From JBOGEB01 sp050743125 (lineage in GTDB: Bacteria > Actinomycetota > Nitriliruptoria > Euzebyales > Egibacteraceae), in NCBI GenBank assembly GCA_050743125.1, contig JBOGEB010000003.1, positions 1 to 64,000 of the forward strand: DNA of 64,000 nt, in the 5' to 3' direction. The notes beneath the pieces are model-generated. The model was not told where the DNA came from, did not search any database, and was given only the letters and a program-made list of their open reading frames with translations. Shown piece by piece: positions 1-7,956 of this stretch; positions within the stretch are counted from its first letter, which is position 1, and each line of letters begins with the position of its first letter. The translations under genes and the position numbers were made by a program.

Positions 1-36
1 GCCAGGATTCGTCACGCATGCGTGACGAATCCTGGC
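1..36. repeat. Perfect 36-bp palindrome
   Basis: Two 18-bp arms with no spacer are exact reverse complements. The palindrome lies about 50 bp beyond the stop codon of the phosphotransferase gene at 88-1500 (minus strand), so it could act as a terminator, but there is no T tract and no loop. It could continue to the left of the window. A spacer-free perfect palindrome can also be a fold-back artefact of assembly. Confidence 0.6.
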
Positions 37-87
37 CACAAGCTCGGTGGGAGGGCTCGGGCTGGCCGTTCCCGGCGAGGCGCTGCG

Positions 88-1500
88 TCATCCAAGCCGG
101 TACTGTGCCCATCCCCGTGCCACCGTGCTTAGACGCTGCCGATACTCGACGGGTGCGGCACGGTACCTGTGTTCCCGCAGACCGGCTAGGGTGACCGCGA
201 ACGCGGTGACCGCGGTGTCGGATGTTTGCTTCCAAGCGGGCACGCTGGCGGCCCATTCCTCAGCCTCGTCGGGAGCGTGGCCGGCGTCGATAAGGCGCGG
301 GACAAGGAATGCCACGTCGACCCAGGCGGCTGCCCGGCACGGCCATGCCCAGTCGATCACGCGCACGCGGTCACCAATCAGGAAGTTGCGGGAGTTCAGG
401 TCCGTGTGCGCTAGGGTCTGGCCGGCGAGGAGTTGGGGTGCTGATGCTTCCCAGTCGGCGAGCTGATGCAGGTTTTCACGTGTCCAGCCGTCGAGGTCGG
501 TGGGAGGATCCTGGGAGAGGATGCGCCACGCGGGCAGTCGTGCCCATCGTTGACTGAGGGACTGCATCGGGATTGATGGGCACGGCGTCAGGTCGCGTTC
601 CATGGCTGCCATGACGTCGGCGATTCTGGGCAGGTCGGCAGACCCAAGCGACAGGTCGGCGTGTCGTCCATCGACGTGTTCGAAACCCAGCAGCAGCCAT
701 CCGTCCGTGTCAAGCTGCCACAGGAGCCGGGGGGCAAGGGCGGGAAGCCACGGGTTCACTCGCGCCTCGGTGCGGTGCATCCACGTGACGGGGCTGTCGG
801 CCTGGATGCCCTTGCAGAAGAGGGTGCCGCCGTCTTCCAGGTGCAGGGTGGTGGCCAGGTCGGCGGTTGATCCTGCCAGCGCGGACTCGGATCTCACCAC
901 CGGCCCGCACTGCGCCTGGACCGCATAGCGGAGGCTGTTCGGAAGGTCGTCCCACTCACGACGGGTCATGCCCCTCCTCGCACCGCACTCTGGGCAGAAA
1001 TCAACAGCGGGGACCGAGGCTACATCACGGGCTGTCGTAGCATCCGGCGTGGCACTGGTGGCACTTACTGTTCCGTCGTCGTTGCACTTGCCGGCGTTGG
1101 CGTGCGGTCCCCACAGCTCGGTGTCAACAGCGAACCCGGACGCCTCGAGGGCGCTGATCGTGTCACGCAGCACAGTGCGGGGATCGCCGACGTCGTGCCG
1201 CCCGTCGTCGGTGGGCGCATGGTGGATGAAGCGCCCGGCCACGCGCTGGCAGAAGGCGGCATATTCGCGGGTGCACAAGATGAAGGTGTGCCAACCGATG
1301 TCGACGAGCTGGCTCGGCGACAGAATCAGTCCTGGATTGTCTCCGCATGTCTTCACGAACGCTAGTGCTTGAGCCATGATGCGCTCGGCAAGCGGGTGCG
1401 TGATCTGTTCGTCGGCGACGATGCGGGCGACCAGCCGCTGGAACAGGTGATCGGGAACCAGTGAGCGGCCGGAGACCCGCTCGGCGATGACGGCGGTCAT
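88..1500 (-). CDS. Two-domain protein: N-terminal 'WH' domain plus APH-like phosphotransferase
   Basis: 470 residues. Residues ~30-100 resemble the small actinobacterial domain related to glycine-rich-domain (GRDP/DUF1399-like) proteins, with the motif DIGWHTFIL and a downstream FIHHAPTDD. Then comes a short Cys pair (CPECG, ~170), and from about residue 180 an aminoglycoside-phosphotransferase-like kinase fold. The kinase loop is HTDLNSRNF (catalytic Asp and Asn) and the metal-binding segment is VIDWAWP. The kinase part is clearly homologous to the separate phosphotransferase at 11847-12641 (shared WDDLP, NPW..., APRLLW, DGW, GRHAD). The substrate is unknown; such kinases phosphorylate small hydroxylated or amino compounds. 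It is transcribed alone and ends near the palindrome at the window edge. Confidence 0.8.
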   Translation of the reverse strand: MTAVIAERVSGRSLVPDHLFQRLVARIVADEQITHPLAERIMAQALAFVKTCGDNPGLILSPSQLVDIGWHTFILCTREYAAFCQRVAGRFIHHAPTDDGRHDVGDPRTVLRDTISALEASGFAVDTELWGPHANAGKCNDDGTVSATSATPDATTARDVASVPAVDFCPECGARRGMTRREWDDLPNSLRYAVQAQCGPVVRSESALAGSTADLATTLHLEDGGTLFCKGIQADSPVTWMHRTEARVNPWLPALAPRLLWQLDTDGWLLLGFEHVDGRHADLSLGSADLPRIADVMAAMERDLTPCPSIPMQSLSQRWARLPAWRILSQDPPTDLDGWTRENLHQLADWEASAPQLLAGQTLAHTDLNSRNFLIGDRVRVIDWAWPCRAAAWVDVAFLVPRLIDAGHAPDEAEEWAASVPAWKQTSDTAVTAFAVTLAGLREHRYRAAPVEYRQRLSTVARGWAQYRLG

Positions 1501-1706
1501 GCCAACTCCTCAGGTCAATGGGAGGGACGATGATGCGCTCGGCGTCCTGGCGATGTCGTGAACAGCGACTGAATCACCGCCAGCCGATGCCGCCGTCGCG
1601 GTCATCAGCCCTCCAGGACATCCCCTGTCGCCTCTCATCTCTTGGAAGACTAGAAAAGGTTAGATACGACCGTAACCGGTTAGCGCCTGGCCGTCAAGCA
1701 GCAGGG

Positions 1707-2558
1707 TTAGGTCTTGGCAAGCAGTCGGCGTTGCAGCCCAGCGAGCAACCCGGCACCGTCGTCACCGGTGACCGCAGCGGACTTGAGGCGGGCGAACCGG
1801 GTGGCGTAGAAGCCGATCTCGTCGGGGTCGCGGAGATGCAGCTCCCTCGTGGGCAGCTCCATGGTGACCAGCTCGTCGTCGAGGATCTCGAAGCTGTCGT
1901 AGAACGCGACCGCCTCGGCATCCAAAGGGATCACTCCGACCTCGACGTTGGAAAGAGTCGCGACGGCGGCGATGTGGGCCACCTGGGCCGCCAGCATCGG
2001 CCGCGGTCCGGGCCGCCACCACAGCGCCTGCTCAGCGATCACAAACTCGAACCGACGGTCCTGGTCGTACAGGATCTGCTGACGGGCAATCCGGGCAGCT
2101 GCGGCCGCAGCGACATTACTGCCCCCGGCAGGGTGCGTGAACGCGAACAGGTGGCGGGCATAATCCAGGGTCTGCAGGAGTCCGGGGATCACGTCCGCCG
2201 TGAAGGAACGGATGCGCCGGACGACGTTCTCAAGCTCGCCGACCGCAGCCTGTTTGGCCGCCAGCCCGCCAGCGAGCTCAAGGCGCCAATCTCGTGTCTC
2301 GGTCAGCGCCTGCTCGGCCAGCGCCGCGAGATCGTCGATTGTGTCAGCCGACGCACCCAGAGCCTCCGCCCAGACTCGCACATCAGGGATCGCGATGGCT
2401 TGGGCGGCTCGCTCGATGCGCGAGATCTTTGACTGCGACCAGCTCAGTTGGGCGGCGAGGTCGGTGGTGGACAGGCCGGCGCGCAGGCGCAGTCGGTGCA
2501 GCTTGTCGCTTAGCCGACGGCGCGCGCGGGCGGATGGGCTGAGGTCGCTATCGGTCAA
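1707..2558 (-). CDS. XRE-family regulator with DUF5753 domain
   Basis: About 283 residues from the TTG at 2558. An N-terminal helix-turn-helix (motifs LSTTDLAAQLSWSQSKISR and IERA) is followed by a DUF5753 ligand-sensing domain (FTADVIPGLLQT, FEFVIAEQALWWRPG, VGVIPLDAEA, ending in LLAGLQRRL). This is the Scr1/BldB-partner type of regulator common in streptomycetes and relatives. The start is uncertain. The ATG at 2615 would overlap the upstream DUF6879 gene by 50 bp; the TTG at 2558 sits just after that gene's stop and gives the normal family length. DUF5753 and DUF6879 genes typically occur as pairs, as here. Confidence 0.85.
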   Translation of the reverse strand: MTDSDLSPSARARRRLSDKLHRLRLRAGLSTTDLAAQLSWSQSKISRIERAAQAIAIPDVRVWAEALGASADTIDDLAALAEQALTETRDWRLELAGGLAAKQAAVGELENVVRRIRSFTADVIPGLLQTLDYARHLFAFTHPAGGSNVAAAAAARIARQQILYDQDRRFEFVIAEQALWWRPGPRPMLAAQVAHIAAVATLSNVEVGVIPLDAEAVAFYDSFEILDDELVTMELPTRELHLRDPDEIGFYATRFARLKSAAVTGDDGAGLLAGLQRRLLAKT

Positions 2559-2565
2559 CCTGCGC

Positions 2566-3273
2566 CTATGCCGCCTTTGCGCGGCGGAGGAAGTCGTCCA
2601 GCGGCGCACCCGCACGCCATGTCAGGTCACGCCAGGCGCGACAGCGGTCTATGTCGCCGTCGCCGATCAGCTCACAACGGATGAGGCGCCCGTCGGCGTG
2701 GTAGCGCATCGCCACACTGACGCGGTTGTCAAACAGCCAGAAGTCGCCGTGGTGGTCGGCCAGCTCAGGATGCTCGCCCAAATCGACGATCCGGATGTCC
2801 TCGCCCAACTCGCGCTGGGACGCGAGCTCCCATCGCAGGTAGTCAGTGAGCGGTTGGCGTACCAGGTGGACGCGGCGCATCGTCCGGCCTGCGGTGAGAT
2901 GGCCAGCGATCATGCGCTTCCACTCGTCGTCGGCCGCGTCGACCACGATCTCTCCCGTGGCGCGCCAGTGGTCGAACAGGGACTGCTCGTCGTCATCCAG
3001 GTACACCGGGAGGGTTTCGAGGCGAAACGCGGACCTGGAGAAGAGGCGCAGCATGCGGACCAGGTCGGTGCGGGTGACCTCGCCCGCGAGCTGACAAACG
3101 GCTTCCACAGCGAGCACCGCCGACACCTCAACGACAGCCTCACCGGCAGGCGGTACGAAGCCGGGATCAGCGATGTGCCGGCCCTGGGCGAGCAGCTTCG
3201 ATGGGTCCTCAGCCTGATAGAAGTGGGGCGAGCCTTCCTTCTTTGTGTCGTTGGTCAGTCGTATGTGCCCCAT
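2566..3273 (-). CDS. DUF6879-family protein
   Basis: 235 residues. The C-terminal ~170 residues match the DUF6879 pattern: FRLETLPVYLDDDEQ, then HLTAGRTMRRVHLVRQPLTD, YLRWEL, DFWLFD, and AWRDLTWRAGAPLDDFL at the end. The function is unproven; genes of this type sit beside DUF5753 regulators and probably act with them. The N-terminal ~65 residues (SPHFYQAEDPSKLLAQGRHI onward) are less typical. The ATG at 3273 has an AAGGGA about 10 bases upstream. The gene is upstream of and nearly touches the regulator, so the two probably form an operon. Confidence 0.8.
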   Translation of the reverse strand: MGHIRLTNDTKKEGSPHFYQAEDPSKLLAQGRHIADPGFVPPAGEAVVEVSAVLAVEAVCQLAGEVTRTDLVRMLRLFSRSAFRLETLPVYLDDDEQSLFDHWRATGEIVVDAADDEWKRMIAGHLTAGRTMRRVHLVRQPLTDYLRWELASQRELGEDIRIVDLGEHPELADHHGDFWLFDNRVSVAMRYHADGRLIRCELIGDGDIDRCRAWRDLTWRAGAPLDDFLRRAKAA

Positions 3274-3403
3274 GATCTAATCCCTTCTAGTCGTATTGAG
3301 GCGCTCCTACCCAAGAGTATCTGCTCAACAGTGCGAGCTGGCAATCCCGGAAACGATTGGCCGTTGCGGCCCGCCGGACTTTGGGAGCTGATTGGCACTT
3401 CAT

Positions 3404-3733
3404 GAGAGAAATGCCAGCCCTCCAGCGTGACCTCGGGGTAGCTCTGGTCGCTCGGGAGGCCGCGGGATCGAGCTCACCCCGGCGGGGCGGGTCTTCGCCG
3501 GCTATGCCCGTCAGGTTCTGGGGCTGTTGGAGGAGGCCAAGGCGGTCGCCGCCGGGCAGCTCCACGCGGAGGGGGCCGCGTGCGCCTGGCGGCGGTCACC
3601 ACCACTGGGCGAGCACGTCCAGCCCCCCTTCCTCGCCGCCTTCCGCGTTCGTTGCCCCGAGGCCGAGGTCGTGCTTGAGGTAGGCAACCGCAGCCGGGTC
3701 TGGGAGTTCCTGGACCAAGGGGAGGTCGACCTG
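3404..3733 (+). pseudogene. LysR-family regulator remnant
   Basis: Conceptual translation that hops frames gives a LysR signature: LQRDLGVALVAR, then IELTPAGRVFAGYARQVL, LLEEAKAVAAGQL, RVRLAAVTT, and EVVLEVGNRSRVWEFLDQG. At least two frameshifts break it. The helix-turn-helix start and most of the effector domain are missing. The remnant ends at about 3725-3733, exactly where the desulfurase remnant on the opposite strand begins, so this is a recombination junction. Confidence 0.7.
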
Positions 3734-4297
3734 GAGGCTGATGGTGCCGATGCTTTGGGCGGCGTCGGTGTGCAGTAGGACACCACGGGTGCCGGTGATG
3801 GCGGCGATATCGGCCAGCGGCTGGAGGGGGCCGATCTCGCTGTTGGCGTGCATGACCGACACGAGCACGCTTCGCGGTGAGGGCACACTCAATGCCGCCG
3901 GGTCGACGGGCCGTCCTGCCACACTGAGGACACTGGCCACTGCGAAACCAGCTCGGGTGAGCTGTTCACACGTGGAGAGCACCGACTTGTGCTCGATAGC
4001 GGTGACGACGATGTGCTCGCCCCGGTCGCGGTTGGCAACCGCCACACCGATGAGAGCGAGGTGGTTGCTTTCGGTGGCGCCGGAGGTGAACACGATCTCA
4101 GACTCGTGCGCCGCTCCAATGAGCGCCTGCACCTGCCGGCGGGCGGCGTGCACAGCCTCAGCCGCCTGCCGACCGTGGGAGTGGAGGCTGGAGGGGTTGC
4201 CGTAGACCTCGGTGAGGTAGGGCAGCATCGCGTCGAGCACGCGGGGGTCCAGCGGTGTGGTCGCTTGGTTGTCCAGGTAGATGACCCTGGTGGTCAC
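3725..4297 (-). pseudogene. Truncated cysteine desulfurase (NifS/IscS family)
   Basis: Starts at the GTG 4297 with the usual family N-terminus (VIYLDNQATTPLDPRVLDAM, YGNPSSLHSHGR), continues through SGATESNHLAL, the PLP-stacking histidine segment (EHKSVLSTCEQL) and MHANSEIG, and reaches LLHTDAAQSIGTISLQVD. There it is cut off before the PLP-binding lysine and the catalytic cysteine loop. The frame stays open to 3596 but reads antisense LysR sequence, so the ~240-residue product cannot be active. It lies near a methyltransferase of the DNA-phosphorothioation-associated type, so it could once have been a DndA-like sulfur donor; that link is inference. Confidence 0.8.
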
Positions 4298-4905
4298 GCT
4301 GTCTTCCGGTCCACCAGCGGGGTGAAGGAAAACCAACGGTTCGGCTGGCCTCGATCAACCTCAACAAGCGGCTCGGCAATCCCGCCGCCCGTGCACGCCT
4401 GACCGCCTGGCTGCGACAGCAGCGCATCGACGTGCTGGTCGCGCAGGAACCCTGGAAGCCCGCCAACCGTGAGCCTCTCCCGCTCGAGGGTTTCCGGACC
4501 GTCGGCGGGGATAGTCGGCTGTTCACGTGGATTGGCGAACGCCGGACGCTGCCACCGGCGAGCCGGCTCGAGGATGTCACGCAGCGGATCGAGCTGGGCT
4601 GGCTGGTGGTGTTTAACACCTACCTCGACGCCTATGCGCAAGCCACACGGGCTGACCAGCTAGCCAGGCTCCGCCGGCTCGTCGAAGCGGAGGACGGCCG
4701 GCCCGTGCTCGTCATCGGTGATTTCAACCTCGCTCCCCGGCCCGAGGACGGACGGTATGACGGCAGGCCCAGCATATTCAACGCCGAAATCGACCGGGCA
4801 CCCTTCGGCGCGCTACTCGCCGAGACCGGCCTGGTCGACTGCACCGCCGAACCGGCGCCGATCCAGTACTCGTTCAGCCGGAAAGTGCGGGGGAAGAGCT
4901 CAGAG

Positions 4906-5171
4906 CGTGTCTGAGAACGCGGCGTTGCCCCGTGGGCGAAGCGAAGCGGAGCGCGATTTCGGCGGCCTCGTGTGGGGGACTCCCCCAGCCCCTGGCCGCC
5001 GAAATCGCCGACCGCACCAACCTCCCCCACCCACCCACCCTTTAAGGAACATACGGCGATAGCCTGACAAGACGGTCGCGTCGCGTCCCGGAAAGAGGCT
5101 CCGACCTAAACGGCTCTTCGCGAGCGGAACCCGACGCGACGCGACCCCCCAAACCAGTTTTCAGACACCTA
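4906..5171. mobile_element. 266-bp MITE-like element with terminal inverted repeats
   Basis: The left end CGTGTCTGAGAAC (4906-4918) and the complement of the right end (TAGGTGTCTGAAAAC, 5157-5171) are imperfect terminal inverted repeats sharing GTGTCTGA(G/A)AAC. A 7-bp duplication CTCAGAG flanks the element at 4899-4905 and 5172-5178. Removing the element and one copy of the duplication restores the endonuclease/phosphatase reading frame. Inside is a perfect 15-bp inverted repeat starting GCGATTTCGGCGG (arms at about 4947-4961 and 4997-5011) around a GGGGGACTCCCCC core. No transposase is encoded, so it would need one supplied in trans. Confidence 0.75.
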
Positions 5172-5257
5172 CTCAGAGTTCCGCTGCGACCTCGCGCTGC
5201 TGCCCGGCTACCTGCGCTCGTCGGCGGCCGTGGCCTACGACCACTCAGCGCGCGTTA

Positions 5258-6553
5258 GGGCTTGGAGCATAACAAGGTTGTGGTTTAGGGGTTGGGTTGG
5301 GGGCACAGGGTGTAGTTCCACTCGCCGTGGAAGGCGTGCTTGACGAGCGGGAGGGCGGCCATCTGTTCGTCGCTGACCTTGACGCCGGTGGGGTAGACGC
5401 CCTCGTCCAGTTCGGCGTGGACCCTCAGCCCGGTACGGGTAGTCGTCGCTGCGATGAGCTCGACGACGACCTCGTGACTGACAAGCGGCCGTCCCCGCCA
5501 GTTCATCGAGATGTGAGCGAACAGCCGATGCTCGATTTTGTTCCACTTCGAGGTGCCTGGTGGCAGGTGGCAGCAGGTGATCTCCAGGCCAGCGTCGTGG
5601 CCGAAGTCGGCGAGCTCGGCTTTCCACAGCCGAGCTCGCTAGCTGTTCGAGCCGCCGCCGTCGGCGCAGATCAAAAGCCGCCTCGCGTGCGGGTAGACCG
5701 TCTTGCCGACGCCGTCCCACCAGCGGCGCAGGGTGGCTACGGCGAAGCTGGCGGTGTCGTGGTCGGTGCCGACAGCTACCCAGCCGGTGTTCGCGGCGAT
5801 GTCGTAGATCCCGTAGGGGATCGCCTTGCCTGCCTCGCCGGGGAAGTCGTGGGTGTTGACCTCGACCGGTTCGCTTTCCGGCTGCCATTGCCGTCCGTTG
5901 TTCTTGTAGTCACCGGCCAGCTCGTTTTTCTTGGCGTCGACCGAGACCACCGGGTCGCCGGCGTCCAAGAAGGCGGCTGCTTGGTCGGACAGGTAGGCGA
6001 ACTGGACGTCATGGTCCGGGTGCTGGTTGCCCTCGCGGGTCTTGGCGTTGGCTTGCAGGCTGTAGCCCATTCCGTGCAGCAGATCGCCTACGGTGGAGTG
6101 GCTGACCGGATGCCCCTGGGCAGTCAGTTCGTCTGCCAGTCGGCGGGTGGACTTGCACGTCCACCGCAACGGCGAGCCCGGATCGCCACGCGTGTCAGGA
6201 TCGATCAGCGCTTCCAGCGCGGGGACCAGCCCCGGATCCCGCACCGAAAGCGGCTTGCGTCCCCCGCCCGGGCGGCGGGCCCGTCCTACCACCAACTCCG
6301 GTTCGCTGGGCTGATCGAGTTCTTTGACCGCTTTGCTCACCGTCGGCCAGGACACCCCTGCCGCACGGGCGACCGCCGAGATACCGCCATGGCCGATCTG
6401 TCGTGCCTCCACGCCCAGCCACAACCGCCGCTGCCGCTCGTCCAGATACGGCCACAACCCGGCGAACTTGCGCGCCAGCATCTGTTCGTCCACGACCACA
6501 CAGCGCAGCGTAGAGGCTAGCTCTGTTTATAAACATTATTTAGCTCCAAGCCC
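5258..6553 (-). mobile_element. ISAzo13-family insertion sequence
   Basis: The 1,296-bp element has terminal inverted repeats GGGCTTGGAGC (5258-5268 and the complement at 6543-6553) and a 3-bp TTA duplication (5255-5257 and 6554-6556). It carries one transposase gene on the minus strand, broken by an amber codon. It is inserted in the last quarter of the endonuclease/phosphatase gene, and excising it restores the frame. Confidence 0.85.
5285..6499 (-). pseudogene. ISAzo13-type DDE transposase with internal amber stop
   Basis: About 404 codons. The N-terminal helix-turn-helix region contains LWLGVEARQIGHGGISAVAR. The catalytic domain contains VVSVDAKKNELAGDYKN, LLICADGGGSNS, then after a TAG (5639-5641) RARLWKAEL, CCHLPPGTSKWNKIEHRLF and GEWNYTLCPQPNP. 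Family members read straight through where the TAG lies, so this is a single nonsense mutation near codon 287 that removes the last third, including the final acidic-residue region. The copy is probably inactive unless the stop is suppressed. Confidence 0.85.
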
Positions 6554-6603
6554 TTAGCGAGACCGCGTTCACTGATCACTCCGCCCTGCTCGTCGATCTA
6601 CCG

Positions 6604-7254
6604 GTGACCCTCAGGGCCAGCGTGCGACAGGACACCCTGTTCGATTCCCTCTGCTCCAGTCCTGCCGTCAGAACCGCAAGAGGCGGGCGGGAGGGCTACC
6701 AGCCGCACAAGACGGCGATGAGCCGCAACGGCCCCTCGCCCTTCGCTCGTGCCGTCGCTGAGGTGCTGGCCCCGAAGCTCGAGGTCACCTCCGTGCTGGA
6801 CCACGGCTGCGGTCGCGGCGCCGATGTCCGTTTCTACCGCGACTGTGGCTTGGACGCCGAGGGGTGGGACCCGCATCCGGGCTTCGGCTGGCAGGAGGAA
6901 CCCCAGCGCCAGTTCGACCTGGCCACCAGCGTATTCGTGCTCAACGTGCTCCCGAACCCGTGGGAGCGAATCAAGGCCCTGCAGCATGTGGCGCGGTTCG
7001 TGCGCCCAGGCGGGTGGCTGCTCGTGGTCACCCGCTCCCCCCAGGACATCGACCGCCGAGCCGAAGCCGCGAGCTGGCAGTCGCACCACGACGGCTACTG
7101 GTCCAGCGAAGGCAAGGGCACCTTCCAACGCGGCATCTCCACGGAAGAGATCACCGCCCTGGGTGGGCTTGCCGGGTTTGTTGTGACGCCGGAACAGCAG
7201 CTGCTCTCACCAGTGCCCGCGGCCTGTCAGGCCCTCCTCGCCAACCTCGCCTGA
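6604..7254 (+). CDS. SAM-dependent methyltransferase, DNA-phosphorothioation-associated type
   Basis: 216 residues from the GTG at 6604; a shorter start is the ATG at 6718 (MSRNGPSPFARA). The order HKTAMSRNG, SVLDHGCGRGADVRF (SAM motif I), GWDPH, FVLNVLPNPWERIKAL and GTFQRGIS follows the pattern of the methyltransferases found near dnd phosphorothioation genes. Its target is unknown. It reads in frame with the broken endonuclease/phosphatase gene upstream. Its last ~100 bp occur again, decayed, at 12669-12775. Confidence 0.7.
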   Translation: MTLRASVRQDTLFDSLCSSPAVRTARGGREGYQPHKTAMSRNGPSPFARAVAEVLAPKLEVTSVLDHGCGRGADVRFYRDCGLDAEGWDPHPGFGWQEEPQRQFDLATSVFVLNVLPNPWERIKALQHVARFVRPGGWLLVVTRSPQDIDRRAEAASWQSHHDGYWSSEGKGTFQRGISTEEITALGGLAGFVVTPEQQLLSPVPAACQALLANLA

Positions 7255-7655
7255 GACCCTTGGCAGAGACCCTTGGCAGAGTCACCGGGACGCTATGGCC
7301 TCTCGGTTGCCATGCCAGACGATCCGCTGAGCGAACCCGCCACGCTCGGCGGCTTTCGTTGCCCGCAGCGCTTCCAGCCGCGCGGCGTCTACGCCCAGCT
7401 CGCTGGCAAGGGTGAGCACCACCTCGAGGATGTCCGCCAGCTCCTCCGGGTCGTCGGAGTCCAGGAACTCGGTGACCTCCTCGGTCAGCTTGGCGCGCAG
7501 CAGGTCGCGATACTCCCCACGCTCGGCAACCCGCACTAACGGATCAGCGCCACGCGAGCGGATGATCTGCGGGATCTTGTCGCGGACGAGCTTGCCCCGG
7601 CTCATACAAGCATGCTCCAGCGCACCGAACCGACCTTCCCCCCACGGCGACAGCC
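7126..7655. repeat. Long direct repeat, left copy (methyltransferase 3' end plus MazG-like gene)
   Basis: This block recurs in the same orientation at 12669-13037. Shared stretches include the methyltransferase tail around GAAGAGATCACCGCCCTGGG and most of the pyrophosphohydrolase-like gene. The right copy lacks two internal blocks (about 75 and 85 bp) and carries scattered substitutions. The pair brackets the radical SAM/RiPP locus. A 13-bp tandem repeat, GAGACCCTTGGCA, lies at 7253-7278 inside this copy only. Confidence 0.8.
7282..7605 (-). CDS. MazG/phosphoribosyl-ATP pyrophosphohydrolase-like protein
   Basis: 107 residues from the ATG at 7605: MSRGKLVRDKIPQIIR, then LLRAKLTEEVTEFLDSDD, EELADILEVVLTLASELGVD and GGFAQRIVW. 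The EExxE...ExxD pattern is typical of all-alpha NTP pyrophosphohydrolases, which cleave NTPs or related nucleotides to NMP and pyrophosphate and often act as house-cleaning enzymes. The frame is open further upstream to 7827 but that part is not protein-like. A truncated paralogue lies at 12780-13030. Confidence 0.8.
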   Translation of the reverse strand: MSRGKLVRDKIPQIIRSRGADPLVRVAERGEYRDLLRAKLTEEVTEFLDSDDPEELADILEVVLTLASELGVDAARLEALRATKAAERGGFAQRIVWHGNREAIASR

Positions 7656-7956
7656 ATGATCTGCAGCGGCCGAGACTCTCGTCGCGGGCGGCAAAGATGT
7701 CCGGCTTGCCGTGAATTTCGCTAACGTCCACTCTTGTACGGCATCGTACGTCTAGGTTGAGCGAGCTTGATGGAGGTCGCGCAGCCGAGGCTCGTCCGTG
7801 CGGCCAGGAGCTGGCGGCGCGGCCCACTGCGGAATGCCTTCAACGCACGGCAACAGGGCTCCAGAGCGGCAGATCAGCACTGGGCGACGGGTGACCCACA
7901 CTGACTGTGTCGACCGACTTCGACATATGAGCAGCCAGTCGACACACCGTCCCTGG
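7606..7956. other. Intergenic stretch with small palindrome
   Basis: There is no gene here that I can support. It lies upstream of the MazG-like gene and downstream of the HAD hydrolase, both on the minus strand. A 14-bp inverted repeat GTACGGCATCGTAC sits at 7736-7749, in position for an operator or promoter element of the MazG-like gene. Confidence 0.4.

Larger units (their letters stand above)
4345..6603 (+). pseudogene. Endonuclease/exonuclease/phosphatase-family gene, interrupted twice
   Basis: Three segments in one consistent frame rebuild an EEP-fold protein: 4345-4905 (LASINLNKRLGNPAARARL, VLVAQEPWKPANREPL, VLVIGDFNLAPRPEDGR), 5179-5257 (FRCDLALLPGYLRSS, YDHSARV) and 6557 onward (FTDHSALLVDLPV, the usual C-terminal His motif). 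A 266-bp MITE (4906-5171) and an ISAzo13-type element (5258-6553) split it. No clean start codon precedes 4345, so the 5' end is also damaged. After removing both insertions the frame runs without a stop into the methyltransferase at 6604-7254, so the two may once have been one fusion protein. Confidence 0.75.

Noticed and set aside
1518..3405. Plus-strand frames opposite the DUF5753 and DUF6879 genes
   Set aside because: Antisense shadows; the minus-strand products match known actinobacterial families.
5297..6520. 400-codon plus-strand frame across the insertion sequence
   Set aside because: Antisense to the transposase, which is recognised by catalytic motifs on the minus strand.
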